In this document: positions 1-9,556 of the stretch, in pieces
How positions within the stretch are numbered: position 1 is the stretch's first letter
Layout: the number at the start of each line of letters is the position of its first letter
Assembly: GCF_039534915.1 (NCBI RefSeq)
Contig: NZ_BAAAWE010000001.1
Span: forward strand, 7,440,001 to 7,504,000
Length of the DNA: 64,000 nt
DNA from: Streptomyces roseofulvus
GTDB taxonomy: Bacteria; Actinomycetota; Actinomycetes; Streptomycetales; Streptomycetaceae
Direction: 5' to 3'
Position numbers and translations under genes: made by a program
Notes under the pieces: generated by a model
The model's database searches: none
Told to the model about the DNA's origin: nothing
The model's input: the letters and a program-made list of their open reading frames with translations, nothing else

Positions 1-57
1 GCGGACGGTGAGCGTGCGGGAGCCGGTGACACCGCCCGGCGCGGGGGCGGTCGTCAT
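1..57 (-). CDS. 5' end of an unidentified gene, third in the minus-strand operon
   Basis: Only the first 19 codons lie in the window; the gene continues past its left edge. The ATG at 57 overlaps the TGA stop of the upstream gene in an ATGA arrangement, which indicates translational coupling. The visible residues begin MTTAPAPGGV and form a short Ala/Pro/Gly-rich start with no recognisable motif. By position it belongs to the same transcript as the dioxygenase and the DUF6271-like gene, so it is probably part of the same pathway. No function can be assigned. Confidence 0.6.
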   Translation of the reverse strand, partial: MTTAPAPGGVTGSRTLTVR

Positions 58-1391
58 GGCGCCACCAGGGAGGGGCGGGAGCCGGGCGGACGGTTCACGG
101 CGGTGCCTTTCGCGTGCGCGGTCAGGGCGCCCCAGGCGTCGACGAGCAGGGCGAAGTCGGCCATGTCGGCGCGGGCTTCGGCGATCAGCCGCGCGCGCCG
201 CCCGGCGAACAGGTCGGCGGCGGCGGTGTACCGGCCGCCGAGGGAGCGGTAGCCGCGCTCCAGGACGTCGAGCCGGGTCTCGCTGTCCGCCGGGTCGATC
301 CGGGTGCTGTCGCGTACCAGGGCGGCGACGGCGGCGGGCCGGACCCGCCCGGCGGCGTCGAGGAGCGTGTCGCCGGCCGCGGCGAGTCCGGCGTACACCG
401 TGTCGAGGTGGGCGGTGGCCAGCAGGTACTTGGCGAAGCGGAGCTGGTAGGCGAGGAAGCCCTCGTCCGAACGCCGCTCGTCGGTGTGGTAGTTGACGAT
501 GTGCCGGTTGTGCAGGACGCCGGGGAGCCGGGCGTGGCGCACCAGGTGCAGCAGGAAGTAGTCGGTGCCGATGGTGTCGGTGGCGGGCGGCAGCGGCACC
601 CGGCCGTAGACCTCCCGTCCGAGGGCGACGTTGCACATGTCGACGCGGGTGGGACTGACCAGCGTCAGCGTGGTGAGGTCGGTGGTGAACGGGGTGGTGC
701 CGGCGCCCCGGAACGCCTCGTCGATCAGGTTCCGGCGCCAGATCTCCGGATAGCCGTCGGGCACGGACAGGCCGACGACCTCGCGGTACACCTCCGGGTC
801 GAGGGCGCGGATCTCGGCGACGTCCACGGAGAGCTCGCCGATGAAGGACGCACCGGCGAGCACGACGGTCCGGTCCGCGCAGCCGGGGTCGAGCCGGCTG
901 CGCACGACCGTGCCGGCCAGGTCCGCGGCCCGTCGTCCGAGGGCGGTGAGCTCGTGGTGGATCGGGAAGACCGGTTCGCCGTCCAGGAGTTGGTAGCGGC
1001 TGTCGGAGTCGCGGCGGTGCACCGAGGCGCAGCCCAGCGCCTCGGCCAGCAGGAAGGCCCGGTCGGTGCAGGCGCCGTACGACACCGCGGAGGGGAGCAG
1101 CAGGTCGAGCAGCCGGTCCGCGCCGGCGAGCCCGGCCGCCGTCAGCACCTCGCGGAGGAAGGCGCGCTGCCGGTCCTCGTCGAGGTGGTGGACGACGACC
1201 CCGGGCGCCGGCGGCAGGGCGGCCACCGCGGCCCGGTGGGCGGCGAGGTCGGCGGGCGCCGAGGAGTCCAGAATCAGCAGGTGCACCTCGACGCCGAACT
1301 CCCTTGCCCCGTAGGCGGCTTCCTCGGCGACCACCGCGATCGTCCCGGTGCAGGCGCGATGGGTGGGCAGGGTCAGGCAGACGCGGCGCAC
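54..1391 (-). CDS. DUF6271-like protein with a glycosyltransferase-like N terminus
   Basis: A 445-residue soluble protein of unknown function. The first residues (VRRVCLTLPTHR, then EVHLLILDSS) look like the opening beta-alpha unit of a nucleotide-binding Rossmann-like fold, as in GT-A glycosyltransferases, but no clear DxD site is visible. The length and N terminus recall the actinobacterial family DUF6271; this is from memory, not a search. The GTG at 1391 is chosen because a GGGGAG ribosome binding site sits five bases upstream. A longer open frame upstream is out-of-frame, Pro/Arg-rich read-through of the dioxygenase gene. The start overlaps the end of the dioxygenase gene by 19 bases and the stop overlaps the next start, so the three genes form a tight operon. 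It probably handles the product or a co-substrate of the neighbouring carrier-protein pathway (inference). Confidence 0.6.
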   Translation of the reverse strand: MRRVCLTLPTHRACTGTIAVVAEEAAYGAREFGVEVHLLILDSSAPADLAAHRAAVAALPPAPGVVVHHLDEDRQRAFLREVLTAAGLAGADRLLDLLLPSAVSYGACTDRAFLLAEALGCASVHRRDSDSRYQLLDGEPVFPIHHELTALGRRAADLAGTVVRSRLDPGCADRTVVLAGASFIGELSVDVAEIRALDPEVYREVVGLSVPDGYPEIWRRNLIDEAFRGAGTTPFTTDLTTLTLVSPTRVDMCNVALGREVYGRVPLPPATDTIGTDYFLLHLVRHARLPGVLHNRHIVNYHTDERRSDEGFLAYQLRFAKYLLATAHLDTVYAGLAAAGDTLLDAAGRVRPAAVAALVRDSTRIDPADSETRLDVLERGYRSLGGRYTAAADLFAGRRARLIAEARADMADFALLVDAWGALTAHAKGTAVNRPPGSRPSLVAP

Positions 1392-2482
1392 GCGGGCTCC
1401 CCGGGGGACGCGGTCGCGGGCCCGGTCGCGTCGGCCGGGTCCTCGTGCCAGGAGGTGAGGCCCAGCAGCCGGGAGCCGAGCGGGGTGAGGTCGGCCGTCG
1501 GGTAGCGCCGGGACTCGTGCAGCACGGGGTCGCCGACCAGGGTCCGGTTCCAGCGCGGGGTGCGCAGGTGGCGCCAGGACTCGACGCGGGAGCGGCGCAG
1601 CTTCGCGTGCTCCTCCAGCGCGGGCATCATCGACAGGTACTGCACCGCGCGGACCCCGTCGGCGGAGGCGTTCCGGGCCACTCCGTGGGCGAGCAGACCG
1701 TTCCAGATGAGCAGGTCGCCGGGGTGCAGGTCGGGGCGGACGACCGGGTACTCGGCGCGGTCCAGGTCCGGGCGGATCGGGTCGCGGTCGGCGGGCTGGC
1801 CGAGCTTCCACTCCTCGAAGCGGCGGAAGAGCTCCGGGTCGCACTGGAAGCCGCCGGTCTCGGGGCTGGTGTCGTTGAGGGCGATGATGCCCTGGACGCG
1901 CTGCGGCGGCACGCCGAGCGTGGTGTCGATGTCCCAGTGCAGCTCGATGTCGAAGCCCCGGTCGGTGGGTTCGATGAGGGCCCGGTCGCGGTTGCGGATG
2001 TTGGGCGGGTTGAGGTTGAGCCGGTCGAGGGTGACCCACAGCTCCTCGCAGTCCCAGACGTCCACGAAGGCGTCGTAGACCCGCTGGGCCTGGCGGCTGT
2101 CCCAGAGCAGCTGGTGGTGGTACGCCTCGACGAAGCCGTAGATGTGCAGCTGCTGGTCCAGTTCGGAGCGGAACGGACGGTCCTCGTACCAGCTGTCGGG
2201 CCGGTCCGGGTCCAGGCCCTGGAAGTCCCAGGCGAAGTCGAGCAGCCGGCGGGCCGCCGCGGCGGGGATCGCCTCCCGCACGATGACGTAGCCGTACGTC
2301 TGCCAGTGCGCGAAGTCCTCCTCGGAGAGCACCCGCAGCGGCCGGGTCTTCCGCAGCTCGCGCAGGGTCGTCGCGGCGAGGTAGGACTCGCCGTCGGCGC
2401 TGAAGTACGGGCGCTCGGTCGCCGCCCGGTGCAGGTAAGGGGAGCGCGGGCGGCGCGGGGCGGGGGCGGGGGGCGTGGTCAA
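1373..2482 (-). CDS. Phytanoyl-CoA dioxygenase (PhyH) family Fe(II)/2-oxoglutarate oxygenase
   Basis: About 369 residues; predicted non-heme iron, 2-oxoglutarate-dependent oxygenase. The facial triad is visible as HWD (His182, Asp184) and a distal His266 in LLAHGVARN, followed by Arg278, a candidate 2-oxoglutarate anchor. The HxD motif is intact, so hydroxylation or desaturation is expected rather than the SyrB2-type halogenation that goes with HxA/HxG. The family includes enzymes that act on amino acids bound to carrier proteins, which fits the divergent ligase and carrier protein genes. The start is set at TTG 2482 behind GGAGG, four bases away; an ATG at 2497 and a further upstream start at 2551 are possible. 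First gene of a three-gene operon controlled by the divergent promoter region. The substrate is not known. Confidence 0.8.
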   Translation of the reverse strand: MTTPPAPAPRRPRSPYLHRAATERPYFSADGESYLAATTLRELRKTRPLRVLSEEDFAHWQTYGYVIVREAIPAAAARRLLDFAWDFQGLDPDRPDSWYEDRPFRSELDQQLHIYGFVEAYHHQLLWDSRQAQRVYDAFVDVWDCEELWVTLDRLNLNPPNIRNRDRALIEPTDRGFDIELHWDIDTTLGVPPQRVQGIIALNDTSPETGGFQCDPELFRRFEEWKLGQPADRDPIRPDLDRAEYPVVRPDLHPGDLLIWNGLLAHGVARNASADGVRAVQYLSMMPALEEHAKLRRSRVESWRHLRTPRWNRTLVGDPVLHESRRYPTADLTPLGSRLLGLTSWHEDPADATGPATASPGEPACAASA

Positions 2483-2510
2483 GGTCCCTCCAGGCATGGG
2501 GTCGGACGGC

Positions 2511-2534
2511 GTGCGGGCGTGCGGGCGTGCGGGC
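2511..2534. repeat. Three tandem copies of an 8-bp repeat in the dioxygenase leader
   Basis: GTGCGGGC occurs three times without interruption, followed by the near copy GTGGGGGA. The array lies 29 bp upstream of the chosen TTG start of the dioxygenase gene, in its presumed 5' leader. Such short repeats can change length by slippage and so alter leader spacing or folding; whether that happens here is unknown. Confidence 0.8.
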
Positions 2535-2601
2535 GTGGGGGAGCGGGGCACGGCGGGACGGGGGCGCGGTGGCGACGGTGGGGGGACCGCGGGGACGAAG
2601 G

Positions 2602-2633
2602 ACAGAATTGGTGTAGACCAACGCCGGTGTCAA
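2602..2633 (-). promoter_or_regulatory. Minus-strand promoter with an operator-like palindrome in the spacer
   Basis: Read on the minus strand, a consensus -35 box TTGACA (2633-2628) is followed about 17-18 bases later by an AT-rich CAATTCT stretch that could be the -10 region. Between them lies TTGGTGTAGACCAA (2608-2621), an inverted repeat with TTGGT/ACCAA arms. It differs by one base from the core TGGTCTAGACCA recognised by the GntR/HutC-family regulator DasR. A repressor bound here would block the promoter of the dioxygenase operon. Whether the regulator is DasR or a local GntR protein cannot be told from the window, which holds no GntR gene. Confidence 0.55.
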
Positions 2634-2710
2634 GTGACGCGCCGATATGCCCCGTGTGTCGGCCGACGCGCGAAATCGCGCCGGGCGGCGGAGAGTTGAG
2701 GTCGTGATCT

Positions 2711-2746
2711 TTGGTCTAGACAACCCTCGGGTGGCTGGCCTACTGT
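2711..2746 (+). promoter_or_regulatory. Plus-strand promoter with a second, related operator
   Basis: TTGGTCTAGACAA (2711-2723) is a close variant of the palindrome on the opposite side of this intergenic region and contains the perfect 8-bp palindrome GTCTAGAC. It overlaps a candidate -35 box TAGACA (2717-2722); a -10 box TACTGT lies at 2741-2746 after an 18-bp spacer. This promoter would drive the ligase, carrier protein and PPTase genes after a leader of about 200 bases. The paired sites suggest one regulator controls both divergent operons. The rest of the 475-bp intergenic region shows nothing else that can be named. Confidence 0.55.
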
Positions 2747-2957
2747 CCCACTGCGCGGAGCCGAGACCGACCCGACCCCTCGGTCAGGCCCGACCACCGC
2801 GCCCCGGTCGACGGCGACCGCGAGCCAGGCCGCACCCCACCCGCACCCGCGTCGGGGCCACGGCCCGCGCCCGCACGACCCACGCCCCGGGCCCCGACCG
2901 GCCCGCGCGCCGGACGCCGGCCCGAGACCGACCGCCACGCCGAGAGGGAACGGTTCC

Positions 2958-3824
2958 ATGAGCACAACCAGCGCCACGACCCCGCCCGTCCCCGGCCTCC
3001 GGAGCCCAGGCCCGGGGCTGATCACGCTGGACCCGGCGCACACCGCGCTGCTGCGCGGCCTCGACACCCTGCTCACCGGCCTCGCCGCACGGCTCTCCGC
3101 CCCCGAGGTGACCGGCCCGCCGCTGCTCGCCGCGGCCGACCTCGCCCGCCTCGACTACTTCCGCAACTTCCCCCATCTCGGCGTCTCCGCCGGACGGTTC
3201 GCCCCCGACGCCTACGACGCCCTCGCCGCCGGCCGGCCCCCCGGCGACCGCCCCCTCGAACCGACCGGCTACGTCCTGCCCTCCGCCACCTGCTACGGAC
3301 TGCTGCTCTCCCTGGAGGGCACCGACGTCGGCGCCGACGGCCTGCGGATCTCCGCCGCCGGACGCTGCTTCCGCAACGAGACCCACTACGACGGCCTGCG
3401 CCGCCTCTGGGGCTTCCACATGCGCGAGGTCGTCTACCTCGGCACCAAGGACGGCGCCCTCGAACACCTGGAACGCGGCGGCGCGTTCATCCAGGAGACC
3501 GCCGAACGCCTCGGCCTCGTCCTCACCCGCGCCACCGCGGACGACCCCTTCTACGACAAGGGCGGCTCCCGCGCCCGGCTGATGGCCCTCGACCCCGTCA
3601 AGCACGAGTACAGCGCGCCCGACGGCACCGCCATCGCCTCCGTCAACCGCCACCGCAACTTCTTCGGCGAACGCCTCGGCATCCGCGCCGGCGACCACGG
3701 CCCCGCCTACAGCGCCTGTGTCGCCTTCGGCGTCGAGCGCTGGGTGCACGCCCTGCTCCTCGCCCACGGCGGCCCCGAGCAGGCCCTCGACCGGCTCCGC
3801 GCCGTCACCGCCACCCCCGCATGA
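2958..3824 (+). CDS. Amino acid:[carrier protein] ligase (class II seryl-tRNA synthetase-like)
   Basis: A 288-residue protein with the class II synthetase catalytic core and no tRNA-binding arm, as in the aa:CP ligases that load small amino acids onto the phosphopantetheine of a carrier protein instead of onto tRNA. Motif 2 is visible as FRNE (138-141), motif 3 as GVERW with Arg261. Three candidate zinc ligands match the family pattern: Cys112 in SATCYG, Glu157 in MREVV and Cys254 in YSACVAFG. The family activates glycine, alanine or serine-type substrates; the exact amino acid cannot be read here. A GAGAGG element precedes the ATG. The next gene, 29 bp downstream, encodes the expected partner carrier protein. 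The length is somewhat short because of a compact N terminus, but all catalytic motifs are present. Confidence 0.85.
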   Translation: MSTTSATTPPVPGLRSPGPGLITLDPAHTALLRGLDTLLTGLAARLSAPEVTGPPLLAAADLARLDYFRNFPHLGVSAGRFAPDAYDALAAGRPPGDRPLEPTGYVLPSATCYGLLLSLEGTDVGADGLRISAAGRCFRNETHYDGLRRLWGFHMREVVYLGTKDGALEHLERGGAFIQETAERLGLVLTRATADDPFYDKGGSRARLMALDPVKHEYSAPDGTAIASVNRHRNFFGERLGIRAGDHGPAYSACVAFGVERWVHALLLAHGGPEQALDRLRAVTATPA

Positions 3825-3853
3825 CCTGCCCGCAACGACAGGAGAACCACCCC

Positions 3854-4084
3854 ATGGAACGCGTCGCCGCCTGGCTCCACGAGAAGAACCCCGGCCTCGA
3901 CGGGCCGATCGACACCGACGAGGACCTCATCGAGGCCCGGCTCATCGACTCCATGGACTTCCTGGAGTTCATCGACCTCCTGGAGGACATCTCCGGCACG
4001 TCGATCGACCTCCAGGAGGTCACCATCGACGACTTCCGCACTCTCGCCCGCGTCCGGGAACGCTTCCTCAGCCCCGCCCGGTGA
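3854..4084 (+). CDS. Free-standing carrier protein (phosphopantetheine-binding)
   Basis: A 76-residue acidic helical protein with the carrier-protein signature: Ser33 in the IDSMDFLEF segment is the expected 4'-phosphopantetheine attachment site, preceded by Asp32 as usual. An AGGAG ribosome binding site lies nine bases before the ATG at 3854. It sits between the aa:CP ligase gene and the phosphopantetheinyl transferase gene and overlaps the latter by four bases. The three together make a self-contained system: the transferase converts the carrier to holo form, the ligase charges it with an amino acid, and a tailoring enzyme such as the divergent dioxygenase could act on the thioester. It is not part of a large NRPS or PKS within this window. 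Confidence 0.85.
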   Translation: MERVAAWLHEKNPGLDGPIDTDEDLIEARLIDSMDFLEFIDLLEDISGTSIDLQEVTIDDFRTLARVRERFLSPAR

Positions 4085-4725
4085 CCCCCGGCGCCTTCGC
4101 CGTCGCCGCGACCACCCGGGAGGTCCTCGACCACCCCGGCCTCGGACCGCACCTCCTCGCGCCCTGGGAGCGCCGCCGCCTCGCCGCCGTCCGCGTCCCG
4201 GCCCGCCGCGACGACGTCCTGGCGGCCCGCCTCCTCGCCCGGCTCTGCGCCGCCCGGATCACCGGCCGGCCGCCGGGCGGGACCGGGCTCCTGGCCCAGC
4301 GGTGCCCGGAGTGCCACCGGGACGGCCACGGCCGCCCGTACCTCCCGGACCACCCCGGGCTCGGCATCAGCCTGAGCCACGCCGACGGCCTCGTCGCGGC
4401 GGCGGCCGGACGGGGCCCGGTCGGCGTCGACGTCGAACCGGCCGCCCGCCGCCCCGGCCCCCCGTCGGTCCTGCACCGGGTGCTGCCCGAGGCCGACCTG
4501 CGCGAGGCGGCCGCGCACGCCGACCCGGGCGCCGCGCTCCTCCGCGCCTGGGTCCGCGCGGAGGCCCGCTTCAAGGCGGGACCGCCGGGGCCGGAGGCCG
4601 TACACCACCTCACCGAGTGGACCGACGAGGGGCGCACGGCCGTCGGGGCCGTGGTGGCCGCCGACCCGCCGGCCCTCCTCCCGCCGTCCGCGGTGCTCGG
4701 AGGGCCGACGCCCGGCGGCGGGTGA
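4081..4725 (+). CDS. 4'-phosphopantetheinyl transferase, Sfp type
   Basis: A 214-residue protein expected to transfer phosphopantetheine from CoA to the adjacent carrier protein. Family motifs are visible: a Cys-containing segment ahead of HGRPYL, then SLSHADG, then VGVDVE with the metal-binding Asp and Glu. The third motif, normally W-x-x-K-E, reads WVRAEARFKA, so the usual lysine is alanine; activity may still be present because another Lys follows, but this is an oddity. It starts at GTG 4081 in a four-base overlap with the carrier gene stop, so the two are translationally coupled. It ends exactly one base before the stop codon of the convergent UvrA-like gene, with no room for a separate terminator between them. 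Confidence 0.8.
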   Translation: MTPGAFAVAATTREVLDHPGLGPHLLAPWERRRLAAVRVPARRDDVLAARLLARLCAARITGRPPGGTGLLAQRCPECHRDGHGRPYLPDHPGLGISLSHADGLVAAAAGRGPVGVDVEPAARRPGPPSVLHRVLPEADLREAAAHADPGAALLRAWVRAEARFKAGPPGPEAVHHLTEWTDEGRTAVGAVVAADPPALLPPSAVLGGPTPGGG

Positions 4726-7116
<2,391 letters not shown>

Positions 7117-7219
7117 AGGTGTCTCCCTCGTCAGGGGTGGGCCGGTGCCCGACCCACCTTAGGCGGCGGGTCCGACAGCGGCAGGGGGACGGGAGAGCCG
7201 GGCCCCGCGCGCCCCGCTT

Positions 7220-7245
7220 GATAGGCAAGCGGTGACTTGCCTATC
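7220..7245. promoter_or_regulatory. ArsR operator: perfect inverted repeat with 10-bp arms
   Basis: GATAGGCAAG (7220-7229) and CTTGCCTATC (7236-7245) are perfect reverse complements separated by six bases. The element ends eight bases before the ATG of the ArsR-type regulator, the usual position for an autoregulatory operator of this family. The mRNA leader must be very short or absent. Confidence 0.85.
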
Positions 7246-7253
7246 GTGGCGGC

Positions 7254-7547
7254 ATGGAGGAGGATCTGTTCAAGGCGCTGGCCGACCCGACGCGCCGGGT
7301 GATCCTCGACGAGCTGACCGAACGGAACGGACAGTCGCTCTTCGAGATATGCGCCCGGCTCGCGACCCGGCACGGCCTCGCCATCTCCCGGCAGGCGGTC
7401 AGCCAGCACCTCGCCGTGCTGGAGGCCGCCGGCCTGGTCACGCCCCGCCGCGAGGGCCGCTACAAGTTCCACGACCTCGACCCCCGCCCCCTGCAGCACA
7501 TCGTCACCCGATGGCTCACCCCCGCACCCCCGGAGGACACCCCATGA
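7254..7547 (+). CDS. ArsR-family winged-helix transcriptional regulator
   Basis: A 97-residue DNA-binding protein with the ArsR pattern: LFKALADPTRRVILDEL at the N terminus, then recognition helix RQAVSQHLAVLEAAGLV and the wing RREGRYKFH. No Cys-pair metal site is present, so it resembles the non-metal group often paired with SRPBCC or VOC proteins. It probably represses itself and the VOC gene through the palindrome at 7220-7245. It overlaps the next gene by four bases (ATGA), so both are expressed together. The ligand is unknown. Confidence 0.9.
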   Translation: MEEDLFKALADPTRRVILDELTERNGQSLFEICARLATRHGLAISRQAVSQHLAVLEAAGLVTPRREGRYKFHDLDPRPLQHIVTRWLTPAPPEDTP

Positions 7548-7930
7548 GGATCAACCTGGCCAGCGTCTTCGTCGACGACCAGGAGAAGGCGCTCCGCTTC
7601 TACACCGACGTCCTCGGCTTCGTGCTCAAGCACGACGTGCCGATCGGCGAGGACCGCTGGATCACGGTCGTCTCCCCGGAGGCCCCGGACGGCACCGAGC
7701 TCGTCCTGGAACCCTCCGGCCACCCCGCCGTCCCCCCGTACAAGGAGGCCCTCGTGGCCGACGGCATCCCGGCGACCTCCTTCGCCGTCGACGACGTCCA
7801 CGCCGAACACACCCGCCTGACCGCCCTCGGCGTCCGCTTCACCCAGCCCCCGGTCGAGATGGGCCCGGTCACCACGGCGGTCCTCGACGACACCTGCGGC
7901 AACCTCATCCAGATCGCGCAGTACACCTAG
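7544..7930 (+). CDS. VOC-family (glyoxalase/bleomycin-resistance fold) protein
   Basis: A 128-residue single-domain VOC protein. It begins with the characteristic RINLASVFVDDQEKALRFYT beta-alpha unit and ends with the DDTCGNLIQIAQ strand. Members are metal-dependent enzymes or ligand-sequestering proteins; the substrate cannot be deduced. It is translationally coupled to the ArsR regulator, so it is likely induced by the molecule that the regulator senses, perhaps a reactive or toxic small compound (inference). Confidence 0.85.
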   Translation: MRINLASVFVDDQEKALRFYTDVLGFVLKHDVPIGEDRWITVVSPEAPDGTELVLEPSGHPAVPPYKEALVADGIPATSFAVDDVHAEHTRLTALGVRFTQPPVEMGPVTTAVLDDTCGNLIQIAQYT

Positions 7931-7957
7931 GACGTCACCGGCGGCGAAGGAGACCGG

Positions 7958-9556
7958 GTGTGGCGCCGCCCCGCACACACGGAAATCCGGGTGCGCCGCG
8001 CGCCGCCCCCGGGGAGGATGCCGGCCGTGTCCTCCCTCTGCGGGCTCGCCGCCAACCCCGCCCTGTCGGCCGCCGATCTCGACCGGCTGGTCGCCCTCGC
8101 CGACGAGACGGTCGCGGACGTCCTCCTCGGCCGTCCCGACCTCGGCCGCACGCGGGCGCTCGCCCTGGCGCACCGCGTCGAGGGAGTCGCCAGGACCCTG
8201 GCGTCCACCGGTCGGCTCGCCGCCGACGACATCGACCCCGCCGTATGGCCGGACGCGGCGCTCGCCCTGCTCGACCGGGGAGAGGGGCCCGCCGCCTGGG
8301 CGCGCCGTTTCGCGGCGGATCCGGACCGCGAGCGGAGGGAGAGGCTGGCGGCCTGTCCCGGACTCCCCTCCGACGTGATCGAGACGCTCGCCGCGGACCC
8401 CGAGCCGGAGGTCGTCGTCGAACTCGCCTTCTCCGGCGACGCGGAGACGACCGCGCGGCTCGCCTCGCACCCGCACGCCTCGGTACGCAACGCCGTGGCC
8501 GTGAACGAGGCGACCCCGCCCGCCGTGCTGGCGGCGCTGCTCACGGGGGAGGGGCTGCCGCCCGTCCGCCACTGCCGGGTCTGCGACCAGGAGGAGATCC
8601 CCTTCGTGCACGGCCGGGACTGCGCGCGCCCGGACTGCGTGCTGCCGCCGGGCGACGCCTGCGACGGCACCCACGCGTCGACCGTCCACGGGATCCGCGT
8701 GGCGGCGCTCGGCAACCCCGCCACCCCCGCCGAGGCCGCGGCCCGCTTCGCCGGCCACTCCGACCCCATGGCGCGGTGGGCGCTCGCCGGTCGTCCCGAC
8801 CTGCCCGCCGCGGCCTGCGCCGTGCTCGCCGGTGACCCGCTCCCGGGCATCCGGGCGGACCTCGCCGCGAACCCCGCCGTCGACGCGACCCTCGCCCGGG
8901 CCATGGCCGCCGACCCCGCCGCCGAGGTACGCCGCGCGCTCGCCCACCACCCCCGCCTCCCCCTCGACGTGCTCACCGCCCTGGCCCGCACCACCCGGCT
9001 CGGCTCCGCCCTCCTGCCCCGCGTCGCCGGTGCCTCGCCGGCCGAGACGGAGGCGCTGGCCTGCTCGCCGGATCCCGCCGTCCGGACCCTCGTCGCCCGC
9101 CGTCGCGACCTGCCGCCCGCGACGCGCGACCGGCTGGCCGACGACCCCGACGCCAAGGTGGTGGCGGCCGTCGCCCCGCACCCGGGGCTCACCGAGGCCC
9201 GGCTGCGCGGGATGATCGCCCGGCACGGAGCCCAGGTCCTCGCCGGTGTCGCGGCCAACCCGGACGCTCCCCCGGCCCTGCTGGAGGAGCTGGCCCGCCG
9301 CGAGCCGCCGGTGCGGAAGGTCCTCCGGGAGGTCGCCCGGCACCCCTCGGCCACGCCCGCCGCCCTGCTCGCGTGCCTGGCGGACGACCGGGCGCGGCGC
9401 TCCGCCGCCGGCCACCCGGCCCTGCCGCCCTCGGCGCTCGCCGAACTGACCACCCATCAGGACTGGCGCGTACGGGAGGCTGCGGCGGCTCACCCGGCCC
9501 TGCCGCAGGCCGTGACGGCGGACCTGCTGCGGAGCGGCGACGTCGTCAGTCGCTGA
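7958..9556 (+). CDS. Leucine-rich-repeat-variant (LRV)/HEAT-like repeat protein with a Cys cluster
   Basis: About 532 residues made mostly of degenerate 24-residue helical repeats of the type A-x-HP-x-LP...L-x-L-A-x-D, for example AHHPRLPLDVLTALA and AAAHPALPQAVTADL, as in LRV proteins. Around residues 205-235 the repeats are broken by a Cys-rich insert (HCRVC, DCARPDC, DACDG) with five cysteines plus histidines, a plausible zinc or iron-sulfur site; the founding LRV protein from Azotobacter also carries a cluster. GTG 7958 has AAGGAG five bases upstream; a later ATG at 8021 is less well placed. No signal peptide or membrane segment. Probably a protein-protein interaction scaffold. The 3' end overlaps the convergent LysE gene by 11 bases. 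Confidence 0.75.
   Translation: MWRRPAHTEIRVRRAPPPGRMPAVSSLCGLAANPALSAADLDRLVALADETVADVLLGRPDLGRTRALALAHRVEGVARTLASTGRLAADDIDPAVWPDAALALLDRGEGPAAWARRFAADPDRERRERLAACPGLPSDVIETLAADPEPEVVVELAFSGDAETTARLASHPHASVRNAVAVNEATPPAVLAALLTGEGLPPVRHCRVCDQEEIPFVHGRDCARPDCVLPPGDACDGTHASTVHGIRVAALGNPATPAEAAARFAGHSDPMARWALAGRPDLPAAACAVLAGDPLPGIRADLAANPAVDATLARAMAADPAAEVRRALAHHPRLPLDVLTALARTTRLGSALLPRVAGASPAETEALACSPDPAVRTLVARRRDLPPATRDRLADDPDAKVVAAVAPHPGLTEARLRGMIARHGAQVLAGVAANPDAPPALLEELARREPPVRKVLREVARHPSATPAALLACLADDRARRSAAGHPALPPSALAELTTHQDWRVREAAAAHPALPQAVTADLLRSGDVVSR

Noticed and set aside
1373..2482. Assignment of the PhyH-like enzyme as an amino acid halogenase, given the carrier protein nearby.
   Set aside because: The iron site has HxD with the Asp present; known halogenases of this family have Ala or Gly there.
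54..2723. An 889-codon open frame on the minus strand suggesting one long fused protein.
   Set aside because: Its first half is Pro/Arg-rich and overlaps the dioxygenase, which has a consistent family motif set in another frame; the real gene starts at GTG 1391 with its own ribosome binding site.
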